NCBI RefSeq assembly: GCF_904849725.1
Contig: NC_058518.1
Span: 14,590,147-14,654,146, forward strand
DNA from: Hordeum vulgare subsp. vulgare
Taxonomy: Eukaryota; Streptophyta; Magnoliopsida; Poales; Poaceae
Length of the DNA: 64,000 nucleotides
Direction: 5' to 3'
Part shown: in pieces, positions 33,300 to 43,110 of the stretch
Numbering within the stretch: the stretch's first letter is position 1
How the letters are laid out: each line of letters starts with the position of its first letter
Notes under the pieces: model-generated
Database searches by the model: none
Told to the model about the DNA's origin: nothing
What the model saw: the letters and a program-made list of their open reading frames with translations, nothing else
Position numbers and translations under genes: made by a program

Positions 33300-34049
33300 T
33301 TATCTTGCAAATGACTGTATTTCGTGAGCTTGCTCAACGACGAAGCGCTCTTCAGTCATCTTGTAATCATAGAATTGTTCCATGATGTATAGCTCAGTGC
33401 CAGCATCCGAGACCCCAAACTTGGTCTCGAGTGCATCCCACATATCTTTTCCATTATCAATTGACGCATAAGCATCAACTATGTTCTCACCAAGAACACT
33501 CAAGAGAGCAGCCTTAAACAAGGTATCCATTTTCTGAAAAGCTAGCTCATGTTGAGCATCATGATCTCCTTCAGGTTTGCCAAGAGTGGCGTCATAGCAG
33601 CTCATGGTTTGAAACCATAGAACAGCTATCACGCGCCACCTCTTGTAGTGAACACCCTCAAACATAGGAGGCATCATGGAGGCAGCAAAACCACTCGGGG
33701 TAAATTGCCTATAATAAGGTTTTTGGATTGTTGGAAATATGAGCAATTTACCATAGAATTTTATTACAGGAAACACTAGGAAAAACATAACCAATATAAC
33801 AACAACGAAAGAAGGCAAGCCATATAGAGATGAGAAGACACAAGACATGCGCACGTAGGATCCAGAAAAGAGCATATGTAAAACCGTTCTACAAAGATAA
33901 GGTATCATAAGGAGTAATGAGTAGAAATGGAACATATCTAGCAGAGAAACTATAGCAAAAAGGTGTGATAGGAATTCAAAGAAGAAGCACAAAAGTACGT
34001 ACTGAGTTGCAGCAGCAGGAGCATTGGTGTTGGCGTTGTCGTTGGCCAT
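33300..34049 (-). pseudogene. gag: Copia gag N terminus starting in the LTR, with possible in-frame intron
   Basis: From ATG 34049 the frame is open for 249 codons to TAA 33300. Residues 1-15 are MANDNANTNAPAAAT. Residues 17-113 are strongly hydrophobic. Then QFTPSGFAASMMPPMFEGVH, KRWRVIAVLWF and DAGTELYIMEQFYDYKMTEE form a typical Copia gag. The hydrophobic part coincides with a possible intron: donor CA/GTACGT at 34002, acceptor TATAG at 33709, 294 nt, an exact multiple of three. Splicing would join AAT to QQFTPSGF. This intron crosses the LTR boundary at 33729. Either the intron is removed for Gag, or the unspliced frame gives a membrane-like N-terminal extension. TAA 33302-33300 ends the frame early. 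Confidence 0.8.
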
Positions 34050-34792
34050 AGTACCGAAGAGGTGGTCGACGTCGGGGAAGAAGTCGTCGTTCGGGAAGAG
34101 ATCGTCGGAGTCCGTGATGGAAGCCAGTAGTCGCGCTGAGCGCTCCCCAAAAACCTTATTGCCCTTCTCCCGTACAGGACTCGAAGAGACGGAGTTTCGG
34201 AGGCCTACTATCCCGACGAACGGTGCACGCCGCAGGACGGGATGAGGAAGAACGTAGCAGCAGCACAGAGAGAAGAACCGGTGGCGAGTGGGAACTTCTG
34301 ATGCGTCGTGTCTCTGGAGAGGAGCGACCTCTCTTTTATAGGCGCAGGAGAAGTAGACGAGAGGCCAACGACGGGATGTGAAGCGAACAGACGCAGCCTC
34401 GAAACTGTAGCGCTTTCAAAATCCACTACAGTAGACTCGAAACTGCAGCGCTTTCAAAATCCACTACAGCAGAAAACGTTCAGCTTTTCCCGAATGACCT
34501 TTCATATACTAGTCGTGCGTGGCAAAAATTTAGTTCGGCTTGTTCCCGCAACCTGTGACGAGGCGGGCGGCGAAGGAGGAGGAGCGCGCGTGTATGTCTC
34601 TCTTGTTCTCAAGCTCATACATGTGTGAAAACATCCTCCCTTATAAGGAGGTTCAACTCCCACTAAACTAGCGATGTGGGACTAAACATTTCCGCCTCTT
34701 GCCTTGCACAAATGGGCTGCGTGGGCCTCTAGGATTTAGGAATTTCTGAAATTACATATTGGGCTGGCCCATATATACACAAAATTCCAGCA
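33729..34792 (-). repeat. 5' LTR of the 28.2-34.8 kb Copia
   Basis: Bounded TGTTGGAAATATGAG (33729) and TTCCAGCA (34792). A TATAAAAG box (34333-34340, minus) places transcription start near 34305, so the gag ATG at 34049 falls about 250 nt into the transcript but still inside the LTR. The bases next to the LTR (ATCCAAAAACCTT on minus) do not match the usual initiator tRNA site. Confidence 0.93.
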
Positions 34793-34994
34793 ATTCAGAT
34801 ATGTAGTCGTAACTTGTTTGATCATCACATAAAAAGGTCTCGGCCGGGGGCTAAGTTGCTCCTATTCAAAAAAAGAAGAAGATAAAAACGGTCACCAAAA
34901 CCATGAAATTTCAAGCTCTGCTCTCAGTTAAAAATAGTTACATAGAAGTATGAGATTGCAAGATAACAAAGGGAAACGTGAGACCTGTATCCCA

Positions 34995-36129
34995 TGAAAG
35001 GATTTGTCTTGAGTGCGTATCTTATTTTCCTACATCTTGATGCACTCTTTGGCCATGAAGATAATTTTTCCTCATGCCTGTCTTGATGAGGGTTTTGCCA
35101 TTTCGATTGGTATCCCTCCTCTCTTGACAAGATGCACTCTTTGGCCATGAAGATAATTTTTCCTCATGCCTGTCTTGATGAGGGTTTTGCCATTTCGATT
35201 GGTATCCCTCCTCTCTTGACAAGGTTCTTATTTCCTATCTTCACCATGGGTTGTCACAAGCGTTGGTTCTTATTTTGTTTATTAGTAAGCTTGTGAACCC
35301 ATTTTCTAGTAGGTGTGTGTGGGAATGATATGTCTTGCACTTTGTGTCTCATTTCATCAAGACTATGTTGATGAGTAATGTTCATCCTTATCTTAGTCTT
35401 CTCAAGTGCCTTGCCATGACTCACACACATTATTTTGGTTGAGCCTAATCTTAAGTTGCTTCTTTTACATATTGCTCAACCATTTGTTTTGTGCAAGAGA
35501 TTTGCTTATTGTCTCATCTTTCTTCTTGCACCCGTTGTGTGTTTTTATTAATTTTGGGGGAGCAACGATCCTATTTTGTGCACTTGTATCATATACAAAA
35601 ATCTCTTATTAGTGCACAAATCATGGGGAGCTTCTCTAGTTTTGATAAAACACTCCGTTGCTTTTATCATAATATCTTTTATTCATATGGTTCGAAGGAC
35701 CATATGATTGTTTGTTCCATCCGGTATCTTTTGATTGCTTGCCTCTATTTTGGTATGTCCTTGTGGCATACGTTTCCTTTATTTGCAATCTTTGGGTCCT
35801 CAATATAGTTTGTTTTCCTCCAACTACTTATCATTGTATTTGTGTATTTCTTTGCACTCATTTGCTCAGAAGTACACACTTTTTGGAGGACCACCAAATA
35901 TATTGGCTTTCTAAACTTTTCGTCCATTTTGGCAATCGATGCCAATGGGGGAGAAGTTTAGAGAGTTTAGTTTACTTTGGATATGTTTAGAGGGGTTTGC
36001 TTTTATTGCGTAAGCATTTACATCTTGCACGCATGCATTATTGTTTTGTATGTGTGCGGTTGGTTATGCTTATTTCCTTATATAAACTCTCTTGAAGTAG
36101 TTGTCATCAATTACCAAAATGGGGGAGAT
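34995..36129 (+). other. truncated internal 3' region of an upstream SIRE-like Copia copy
   Basis: It matches 45271-46313 almost throughout, and that part lies just before the right LTR. It ends in the purine tract AAATGGGGGAGAT at 36118-36129 directly before the left LTR. It therefore represents the tail of a preceding element copy whose front is missing at 34995. A 92-bp unit (GATGCACTC...CTCTTGACAA) is tandemly duplicated here (35039-35130 and 35131-35222) but single at 45317-45408. No coding capacity is evident. Confidence 0.7.
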
Positions 36130-37677
36130 TGTTGGAGCATATATCTCCATATGTGGTTTTGGTACTTGATGACAATTCCTATGGACTAATGGTTGCCTTA
36201 TGTTACATTTATAGGATTTGTCAATAGGCACTTCTTGAAGTCCATCTGTTGGGTTCAAGGAGTTTATATGATGACCAAGATGGTATTCAAGGTATTATCC
36301 AAAGAATGGTCATAGAGACACATGGTTGATCAAGATCTCAGACAAAGAGTAAATCAAGATGATCAACACACAAAGCGTACAAGATGTACCGAGAGACATC
36401 AAGTGATCCCATGGTATGGATTTGTCCATAGGCACTTCTTGAAGTCCATCAGTTGGGTTCAAGGAGTTTATATGATGACCAAGATGGTACTCAAGGTATT
36501 ATCCAAAGAATGGTCATAGAGACACATGGTTGATCAAGATCTCAGACAAAGAGTAAATCAAGATGATCAACACACAAAGCGTACAAGATGTACCGAGAGG
36601 GATCAAGTGATCCCATGGTATGGTAAGCATTGTCCATTACGTGTTTGTGTACTAACCCATGGTCTTAGTGAGAGTTCTATGTGGGGGTTAGGAGTGTTTA
36701 CATGGGCTTGCGTCAAAAGGAAGATCTCATACAACCCATGGAGTATGACGTCAAGATGTGATCATCATCAATGGTTGATCAAGATCTCAGACAAAGAGTA
36801 AATCAAGATGATCAACACACAAAGCGTACAAGATGTACCGAGAGGGATCAAGTGATCCCATGGTATGGTAAGCATTGTCCATTACGTGTTTGTGTACTAA
36901 CCCATGGTCTTCGTGAGAGTTCTATGTGGGGGTTAGGTGTGTTTCCATGGGCTTGCGTCAAAGGGAAGATCTCATACAACCCATGGAGTATGACGTCAAG
37001 TTGTGATCGTCATCAAGATTGCGGTGTGCAAGTTCAAGTGGATCAGCACAAAGATAGCATGCTTGAAGCTTGCCGTCCATTATGGTGGCAATGGACTTGT
37101 GAAGATATGCTGAAGAGTGGCTCACCCATAGTGAGTATGGGGGAGCAATCAACTAGTCTTCATCAAGCCAACACAATCAAGAAAGGTGGTCCATCTTGAG
37201 GAAGCCAAGATCATCATCATCTAGCTCAAGACGATGAGGTGCAAGGTATAGGTTTGCCCTTGATAGGTTTTCTGGTTAGGATAGATTGTTGTTCTATCAA
37301 GGGGGGCTCTCAAGTGAGTAGCTTGATCGTATCGTTCGTTGAGAGCTCAAACCATTTGCATCCTTGCATCATACTTCTTGGTTCTTATTTGGTGTTTCTC
37401 TTTGTGAGTTTTAGAGCTTATGGTCATCTTCATGACAAGCTCGAGTTCATCGAAAACGGAGTCCATATGCATCTACTATGATGTTTTCGATGTTGGAGTT
37501 TTTGCCGGTTCTTCATTCATAGAGATCTCAAATCTCTATATCTTTGGCATATTCATAACCGCATGGTCTTAAGTTTTCCAGTCGCTGTTTGGATAGCCCT
37601 TGTCGTCCTGAATCCAACAAGCTTGGGTTTGCTCGACTCGGAGCTCGTATGCGAAAGTTATGGCTGTTTCAGTGGTG

Positions 37678-38061
37678 AGCGGTAGTACCGCTCGACCTAG
37701 CGGTAGTACCGCTGGACCTAGCGGTAGTACCGCTAGAGTTGGCGGTAGTACCGCTGGCCCTAGCGGTAGTACCGCTGGCTGGCGGTAGTACCGCCCCTGG
37801 TCAGCGGTAGTACCGCTCCAGGAGCTTAGTACCGCCTGCCTAGCGGTTGTTCGTGGACGGACCTTTTTGCGAAGACTTTCTTGGCGGTGGTAGTGCCTTT
37901 GCACTACCAGGGGCCCAGCGGTAGTACCGCTGGAGTGCCAGCGGTAGTACCGCTACAGACAGCGGTAGTACCGCTAGCTGGCGGTAGTACCGCTGGAGTG
38001 ACAGCGGTAGTACCGCTGGAGTGCCAGCGGTAGTACCGCTGCAGCCAGCGGTAGTACCGCT
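37678..38061 (+). repeat. AGCGGTAGTACCGCT palindrome array, left LTR
   Basis: Fourteen copies of the core GCGGTAGTACCGC (arms AGCGGTA/TACCGCT around one base), mostly 20-30 bases apart. A gap near 37830-37915 contains a separate hairpin GGTAGTGC-CTTT-GCACTACC. The last copy ends 47 bases before TATATAAA (38109). Confidence 0.95.
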
Positions 38062-38406
38062 GGAGCTCGGGCAGAGAGTGGGGGTAACGGTCTGATTCTT
38101 TCCCCCACTATATAAAGGGGGTCTTCTTCCCCCTTGGCCTTATCCATCTGCTGAGCTCTTGTTCTACCTCCATTGTTGACATTCTTAGAGCTTGATTACT
38201 CTCAATCCCTCCAATGATTCTTGCTTGTTCTTGAGGGAAAAGAGAGAGGAGATCTAGATCCACATCTCCACCAATCACTTTCTCCTCTATGTGAGGGGAA
38301 CCCCTTGGATCTTGATCTTGGAGTTCTTTGTGAGCTCCTTGTTCTTCCTCTCATATCTCTCCATAGCTTTTGTTGTTGTGGAGGGATTTGAGTGTGAGGG
38401 ACTTGA

Positions 38407-39819
38407 TGTTGAGGCATAATTTATGCCTAAGTAATTTTGGTGATTGATGACAGTACCATACAGGACTAATCGTGTGTGTCAAGGTTTCAGGCAACATTCG
38501 TCAACGGCACAAGACGACACGACTCCTCTCTTCGGGAACGGAAGCACGGCGCTATCCTAGATTCTCTTCATTTGAGTCATAGGAAAGCCGTACTATTAAG
38601 AGGGGATCCGTAGTGGAAAGGTTTGGGTGGAATCTATCTTTGCACACGCACACCTCTATTTTCTCCCTTCCTTTATCCTTGGAGCGGCCCTCGCCTGTTT
38701 GTTCTTTGCGTCTCGGCAAAATGGTCCCCAGCGGTAGTACCGCTGCATCCAGCGGTAGTACCACCCCTGGTCAGCGGTAGTACCGCTCCAGGTGCCCTGT
38801 TCCACCTACCTAGCGGTAGTTCGTGGACGGACCCTTTTGCGAAGACTTTCTCGGCGGTAGTAGTGTTTATGCACTACCAAGGGCCAGCGGTAGTACCGCT
38901 GGTTCCAGCGGTAGTATCGCTGGAAGCCCCAGCGGTAGTACCGCTGGAGGCCCCAGCGGTAGTACCGCTACATGCAGCGGTAGTACCGCCAGGCAGCGGT
39001 AGTACCGCTCCTTCCCAGCGGTAGTACCGCTGGATCTCGGGCAGAGAGTGGGAAAACGGTCTGAATTTTCCCCCCACTATATAAAGGGTTCTCCTAGCTG
39101 AGGAACCTTATCTCTTACCTCTCTAAGCTCCATTGTTGCTCCACAAGCTTAAAAGTGCCCGATCTCTCTCCCTAGCCAATCAAACTTGTTGATTCTTTAG
39201 GGATTGGTTGAGAAGGCCTAGATCCACACTTCCACCGAGAGAAAAGTTGATTCCCCCACCTATCCCTTGCGGATCTTGTTACTCTTGGGTGTTTGAGCAT
39301 CCTAGACGGTTGAGGTCACCTCGAAGCCATATTCCATTGTGGTGAAGCTTCGTGGTCTTGTTGGGAGCCTCCAAGCTTTGTGTGGAGTTGCCCCAACCTT
39401 GTTTGTAAAGGTTCGGTCGCCGCCTTCAAGGGCACCTATAGTGGAATCACGGTACCTTGCATCGTGCGAGGGCGTGAGGAGAATACGGTGGCCTTAGTGG
39501 CTTTTTGGGGAGCATTGTGCCTCCACACCGCTCCAACGGAGACGTACTTCCTGTCAAAGGGAAGGAACTTCGGTAACACATTCTCGTCTCCATCGGTTCC
39601 ACTTGTGGTTATCTCTAACCTTTACTTTGTATTTGCTTTTCCTTGTTACAATATCTTACTTGTCTTAATAGGTCTTGTTGATAGCTTCTATAGGGGTCAC
39701 CTCTTTGTCATATTATTTGTGAACCCGTATAGTGTTTACCTTAACTTGTTAAGATTAATTAAAAAGTGGTTGTTGTCTATTCACCCCCCCCCCTCTAGCC
39801 AACCATATCGATCCTTTCA
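38407..39819 (+). mobile_element. nested solo LTR (1413 bp) of a related family
   Basis: Starts TGTTGAGGCATAATTTATG and ends GATCCTTTCA. It is flanked by the 5-bp target duplication CTTGA (38402-38406 and 39820-39824), and the right LTR (near 48460) shows the empty site GGGACTTGACCACTTC. Its start resembles the host LTR (TGTTGGAGCATATATCTCC) and it carries its own palindrome array and TATATAAA (39078-39085), so it belongs to a related lineage. No internal sequence is present, as expected after LTR-LTR recombination. Confidence 0.9.
38730..39031 (+). repeat. AGCGGTAGTACCGCT palindrome array, solo LTR
   Basis: Eight exact GCGGTAGTACCGC cores plus two one-base variants (ending ACCACC and ATCGC). 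As in the host LTR, the last copy ends 46-47 bases before TATATAAA. Confidence 0.95.
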
Positions 39820-40639
39820 CTTGACCACTTCGTGTGTTCTTGCCATTGCATTAGTTGCATCGGTTTGAGTTCTCCACGGTGATACGTGGAAGTGAGAAGT
39901 TGAGAAGCTTACTACCTTTGGTACTTTGTACCCTTGATATTGTTCTTCGTGGATGCTTTGGCGTCCTAGAAGCTTGGTGGTGTCTCGGAGCTCAATCATT
40001 GTGGTGTGAAGCTCCGGGAAGCGTCGGGGTCTCCAACTAGGTTGTGGAGATTGCCCCGAGCAATTTGTACGGGTACCGGTAACCGCCCCCAAGCGTTGCC
40101 ACGTGTACGGGTTCGGTGACCGCCCCCAAGGGTTGCCATTTGTACGGGTTCGGTGACCGCCCCCAAGGGTTGCCATTTGTACGGGTTCCGTGACCGCCCT
40201 CAAGGGTCCCTTAGTGGAATCACGACATCTTGCATTGTGCGAGGGCGTGAGGAGATTACGGTGGCCTTAGTGGCATCTTCGGGAGCATTGTGCCTCCACA
40301 CCGCTCTAACGGAGATTAGCATCCGCAAGGGTGTGAACTTCGGGATACATCATCGTCTCCCCGTGCCTCGGTTATCTCTTACCCGAACCCTTTACTTATG
40401 CACTTTACTTTGTGATAGACATATTCTTTATTGTAATATATCTTGTTATCACTTAGTTGTTTATCTTGCTTAGCATAAGGTGTTGGTGCACATAGGTGAG
40501 CCTAGTTGTTTGTAGGTTTTGTGCTTGACATATTAAACGATTAGTTTTATTCCGCATTTGTTCAAGCCTAAACCTTAACTATTTTAAAGCGCCTATTCAC
40601 CCCCCCCCCCATCTAGGCGACATCCACGTCCTTTTCAAT

Positions 40640-40651
40640 TGGTATCAGAGC
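40640..40651 (+). promoter_or_regulatory. primer binding site, initiator tRNA-Met
   Basis: TGGTATCAGAGC, a perfect canonical plant Copia site, two bases after the LTR end at 40637 and 42 bases before the gag ATG. Confidence 0.95.
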
Positions 40652-40692
40652 TAGGTTTCTCTTTATCAGGTTTAACCACCTAGAGAGTAAGG

Positions 40693-43110
40693 ATGTCGAC
40701 TAGGGGTTTAGGATTCACTGACACTCTTAGTTTCGATGGCACAAATTTTGATGTTTGGGTAATTCGCATGCTTAATCACTTTAGGGTCATGGACCGAAAT
40801 TTAGAGCGAAGTGTAGATATGGGTTTTTCTCCTCCAAAGGATTCTCAAAGTATATCTTTAGAGGATGAGAAAAACTCTTATCTCAATGCTCAAGCTTCTA
40901 ATGTGCTTTTTGATGCTTTGAGCAATGTAGTTATATTTCAACTCATGCCATTCCGGGATGCTCATGAGTTGTGGACAAAGCTTCAAGACAAATATGGTGT
41001 GTCCAAGATTTGCAGGGATGATTGTTCTCCCTCCACCTCCGGTCGTGTGGTCTTCTCAACTTCATCTACTTCACCTACATGTGGATTGCCACAAGGTAAT
41101 GATATGGTGAGTAGTGGTGACCATTGCAATAATGAAAGTGGGTTTATTGTTGATGATCCCTCATCACTATATTATTGCAATGCTTCATCTTTGGGCGTTA
41201 ACACTTCGAGCACTCTAAATGTTTCACGTGCTTGTGTTGATAGTCCGTGCATATCATGTAAAAACTGCCTGTCTAAATCTCATGATGATATGCCTCCTAT
41301 ATCTTGTTGCCATGATAAAAATGTATATATTTCCTCGAGTTGTTGTGCTAACAATGTAGAGGAAATTCATCACTCCATGGAACAAGATGTGGCCTTGAAT
41401 GATGCTTCAAGGGATCCTACATCATCATCTATTGTGACTCACTTTTGCCTTATGGCTAAGGCTTCAAAGGTATCTCCTACTTTGAATTCCAATATATCTC
41501 ATGATGATGATGTTGATGATAATGGGGATGAGGATAATGATAAAGAGAGTGATAATATTGCATCCTTAAAAATTAAGGGTGAAATGATTTTTAAATATCT
41601 TTATAAGAATAAACTTGCTTGTTCCAACTTCTTGGAAATCATGTCTATTGCCACTGAGGGCAAGAAATACATTGAGGAGTTGGAAGCTCATCTTGAGGAG
41701 CATGAGGCCACCATTGAGACAATGCAAGGTCATGAGCGTGATTACGCTAATGAGATCGCAGAGCTATCTCAAGCTCTTGATAATGAACAAACCACCAAGG
41801 AATCTCTTGAGGAAACCTTTGCTCTAGAATTATCTAGATTAAAGGGATCCTATGATAGAGCTCTCGTGGTGGCTAATGATTTTCGAACTAAAAATGATAA
41901 GCTTCAAGTTGCACATGCTAAACTCCTTGAGGACTATGAGCACCTCGGAAATGGCTCAAGGGCTATTAAGAGCTCGCTCATCGAACTCACCGAGTCTCAT
42001 GCTCAACTTGAAGCTTCATATGCTAAAGAGCTTGCCAAGGTGCCTTCTCCTCTTATTGCTATTAATGATGCTTGTGCTACTAACTCTACTTCTTGTGAAG
42101 CATCCATTTTAAAGGAGAATGTTGAGCTAAGGGCTCAACTTGAGTTGCTATCTAGCAATTATGGGAAATTGGAAGAAAGCCATGTAATGCTCACAAGCTC
42201 TCATGATGATCTTCTAGCATCCCATAATGTGCTAAAATTAGCTCATGAGGCTATTACTACCAAGGTAACATCGAGTGAGCCTCATGTGGACATTAGCACT
42301 ACTTCTAGTCAAAAAGCTATATTGCCATGTGCTAGTCCTTGTAATTCATCTACTCATAATGTTGCTACATCTTGTGATGAATTACTTTCCATGTCTTGTT
42401 GCTCTAACAATGAAGCTTATACTTCCTCTAGTACTTGTGTTGATACTAACCATGTAGAGGAAATCAAAGAGCTCAAGGCCCAAGTCACTTCCTTGAAGAA
42501 AGACTTGGAAAAGAGTCATGAAGGGATGTCCACACTCAACAATGTCTTGTGTGGACAAAAATCCCCGAATGATAAAAATGGACTTGGATTCAACTCCAAC
42601 AAGAAGAAGAAGTCCAAAACCTTCAAGAAGAAGGGCCAAGAACAAGTCAAGAATTTGGCCAAGATTATTTGCTTCAAGTGCAAAATTGAAGGGCACCATG
42701 TTAGATCTTGCCCACTAAAGAAGAAGCCCCAAAGTCACAAGCAACAAGGGAAGAGGCCACAAGTGCACTCACATACTCAACTACAATTTGAAGAAAGGCC
42801 CCTTCCCAAGAAGACCCAATCCAACACTCCTCATGTTGAGAAATCAATAGGGAAGAAATTAAAGGGTAGATGTTGCTACTTATGTCGTCAGAAGGGTCAC
42901 TTCACTTCTTCTTGCACGAGAGGTAATTTATCCAACCCAATCATTATTGATGATATTTATTCTCTTGGGAAGGATAAGGTTGGCAATGTGTTTGCCAAGT
43001 TTGTTGGTACTCAAAGTGGTGTCAAGAAAAGTACCATTTGGGTTGCCAAGCCTATTGTAACTAACCTCTTAGGACCCAACGTGGTTGGGGACCAACAAGC
43101 TCAAACTTGA
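40693..43110 (+). CDS. gag: Gag protein of a non-autonomous SIRE/Maximus-like Copia
   Basis: 805 uninterrupted codons. The N terminus has SFDGTNFDVWVIRMLNHF and ELWTKLQDKYGVS (gag/DUF4219-UBN2 type). A Ser/Cys/Asn-rich, unusually cysteine-rich middle follows (about 100-270), then an acidic Asp run. A long coiled coil with many Glu/Leu/Lys occupies about 310-475, with a further helical segment near 590-620. Two CCHC zinc knuckles follow: CFKCKIEGHHVRSC (about 660-673) and CYLCRQKGHFTSSC (about 728-741). It ends GPNVVGDQQAQT. Gag would form the particle and bind element RNA. No protease, integrase or reverse transcriptase follows, so mobilisation would need enzymes from a related element. ATG 40693 follows the primer site closely. 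The intact frame contrasts with the broken gag-pol genes elsewhere in the window. Confidence 0.88.
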   Translation: MSTRGLGFTDTLSFDGTNFDVWVIRMLNHFRVMDRNLERSVDMGFSPPKDSQSISLEDEKNSYLNAQASNVLFDALSNVVIFQLMPFRDAHELWTKLQDKYGVSKICRDDCSPSTSGRVVFSTSSTSPTCGLPQGNDMVSSGDHCNNESGFIVDDPSSLYYCNASSLGVNTSSTLNVSRACVDSPCISCKNCLSKSHDDMPPISCCHDKNVYISSSCCANNVEEIHHSMEQDVALNDASRDPTSSSIVTHFCLMAKASKVSPTLNSNISHDDDVDDNGDEDNDKESDNIASLKIKGEMIFKYLYKNKLACSNFLEIMSIATEGKKYIEELEAHLEEHEATIETMQGHERDYANEIAELSQALDNEQTTKESLEETFALELSRLKGSYDRALVVANDFRTKNDKLQVAHAKLLEDYEHLGNGSRAIKSSLIELTESHAQLEASYAKELAKVPSPLIAINDACATNSTSCEASILKENVELRAQLELLSSNYGKLEESHVMLTSSHDDLLASHNVLKLAHEAITTKVTSSEPHVDISTTSSQKAILPCASPCNSSTHNVATSCDELLSMSCCSNNEAYTSSSTCVDTNHVEEIKELKAQVTSLKKDLEKSHEGMSTLNNVLCGQKSPNDKNGLGFNSNKKKKSKTFKKKGQEQVKNLAKIICFKCKIEGHHVRSCPLKKKPQSHKQQGKRPQVHSHTQLQFEERPLPKKTQSNTPHVEKSIGKKLKGRCCYLCRQKGHFTSSCTRGNLSNPIIIDDIYSLGKDKVGNVFAKFVGTQSGVKKSTIWVAKPIVTNLLGPNVVGDQQAQT

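Larger units (their letters stand above)
28201..34792 (-). mobile_element. complete Copia LTR retrotransposon with gag start inside the LTR
   Basis: A 6592-bp element flanked by the 5-bp target duplication ATTCA (28196-28200 and 34793-34797). The LTRs (1023 and 1064 bp) begin TGCTGGAATTTTG and end CATATTTCCAACA on the minus strand. Coding order on minus is gag, protease, integrase, reverse transcriptase, RNase H. Unusually, the gag ATG (34049) lies within the 5' LTR, and no TGGTATCAGAGC-type primer site follows the LTR. Visible lesions are a TAA at 33302-33300 in gag and a deletion/frameshift in reverse transcriptase at 30784-30821. I cannot name the family. Confidence 0.93.
36130..40637 (+). 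repeat. left LTR of the gag-only SIRE-like Copia (with nested solo LTR)
   Basis: Starts TGTTGGAGCATATATCTCC right after a polypurine tract and ends CGTCCTTTTCA, two bases before the primer site at 40640. Without the nested solo LTR and its duplicated target it is about 3.1 kb. Inside are a ~204/245-bp tandem repeat (copies beginning ATGGTTGATCAAGATCTC at 36322, 36526 and 36771), the palindrome array, TATATAAA at 38109-38116 and GTGACCGCCCCCAAGGGTT repeats near 40080-40200. Matches the right LTR at 46314-49781. Confidence 0.8.

Noticed and set aside
36322..37199. Repeated frames starting MVDQDLRQRVNQDDQ
   Set aside because: They are made by tandem LTR repeats, reappear in the right LTR at 46506 and 46751, and have no gene context.
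37678..38061. Regularly spaced short repeats suggesting a CRISPR array
   Set aside because: Repeats are 15-bp palindromes with irregular, related spacers inside plant LTRs and recur in two other LTRs with a TATA box downstream.
34995..40637. Reading 34995-40637 and 45271-49781 as the LTR pair (TGAAAGG...CCTTTTCA)
   Set aside because: A polypurine tract directly before TGTTGGAGCATATATC at 36130 and 46314, and the similar start of the solo LTR, place the LTR start there; the 34995 limit is only where homology begins.
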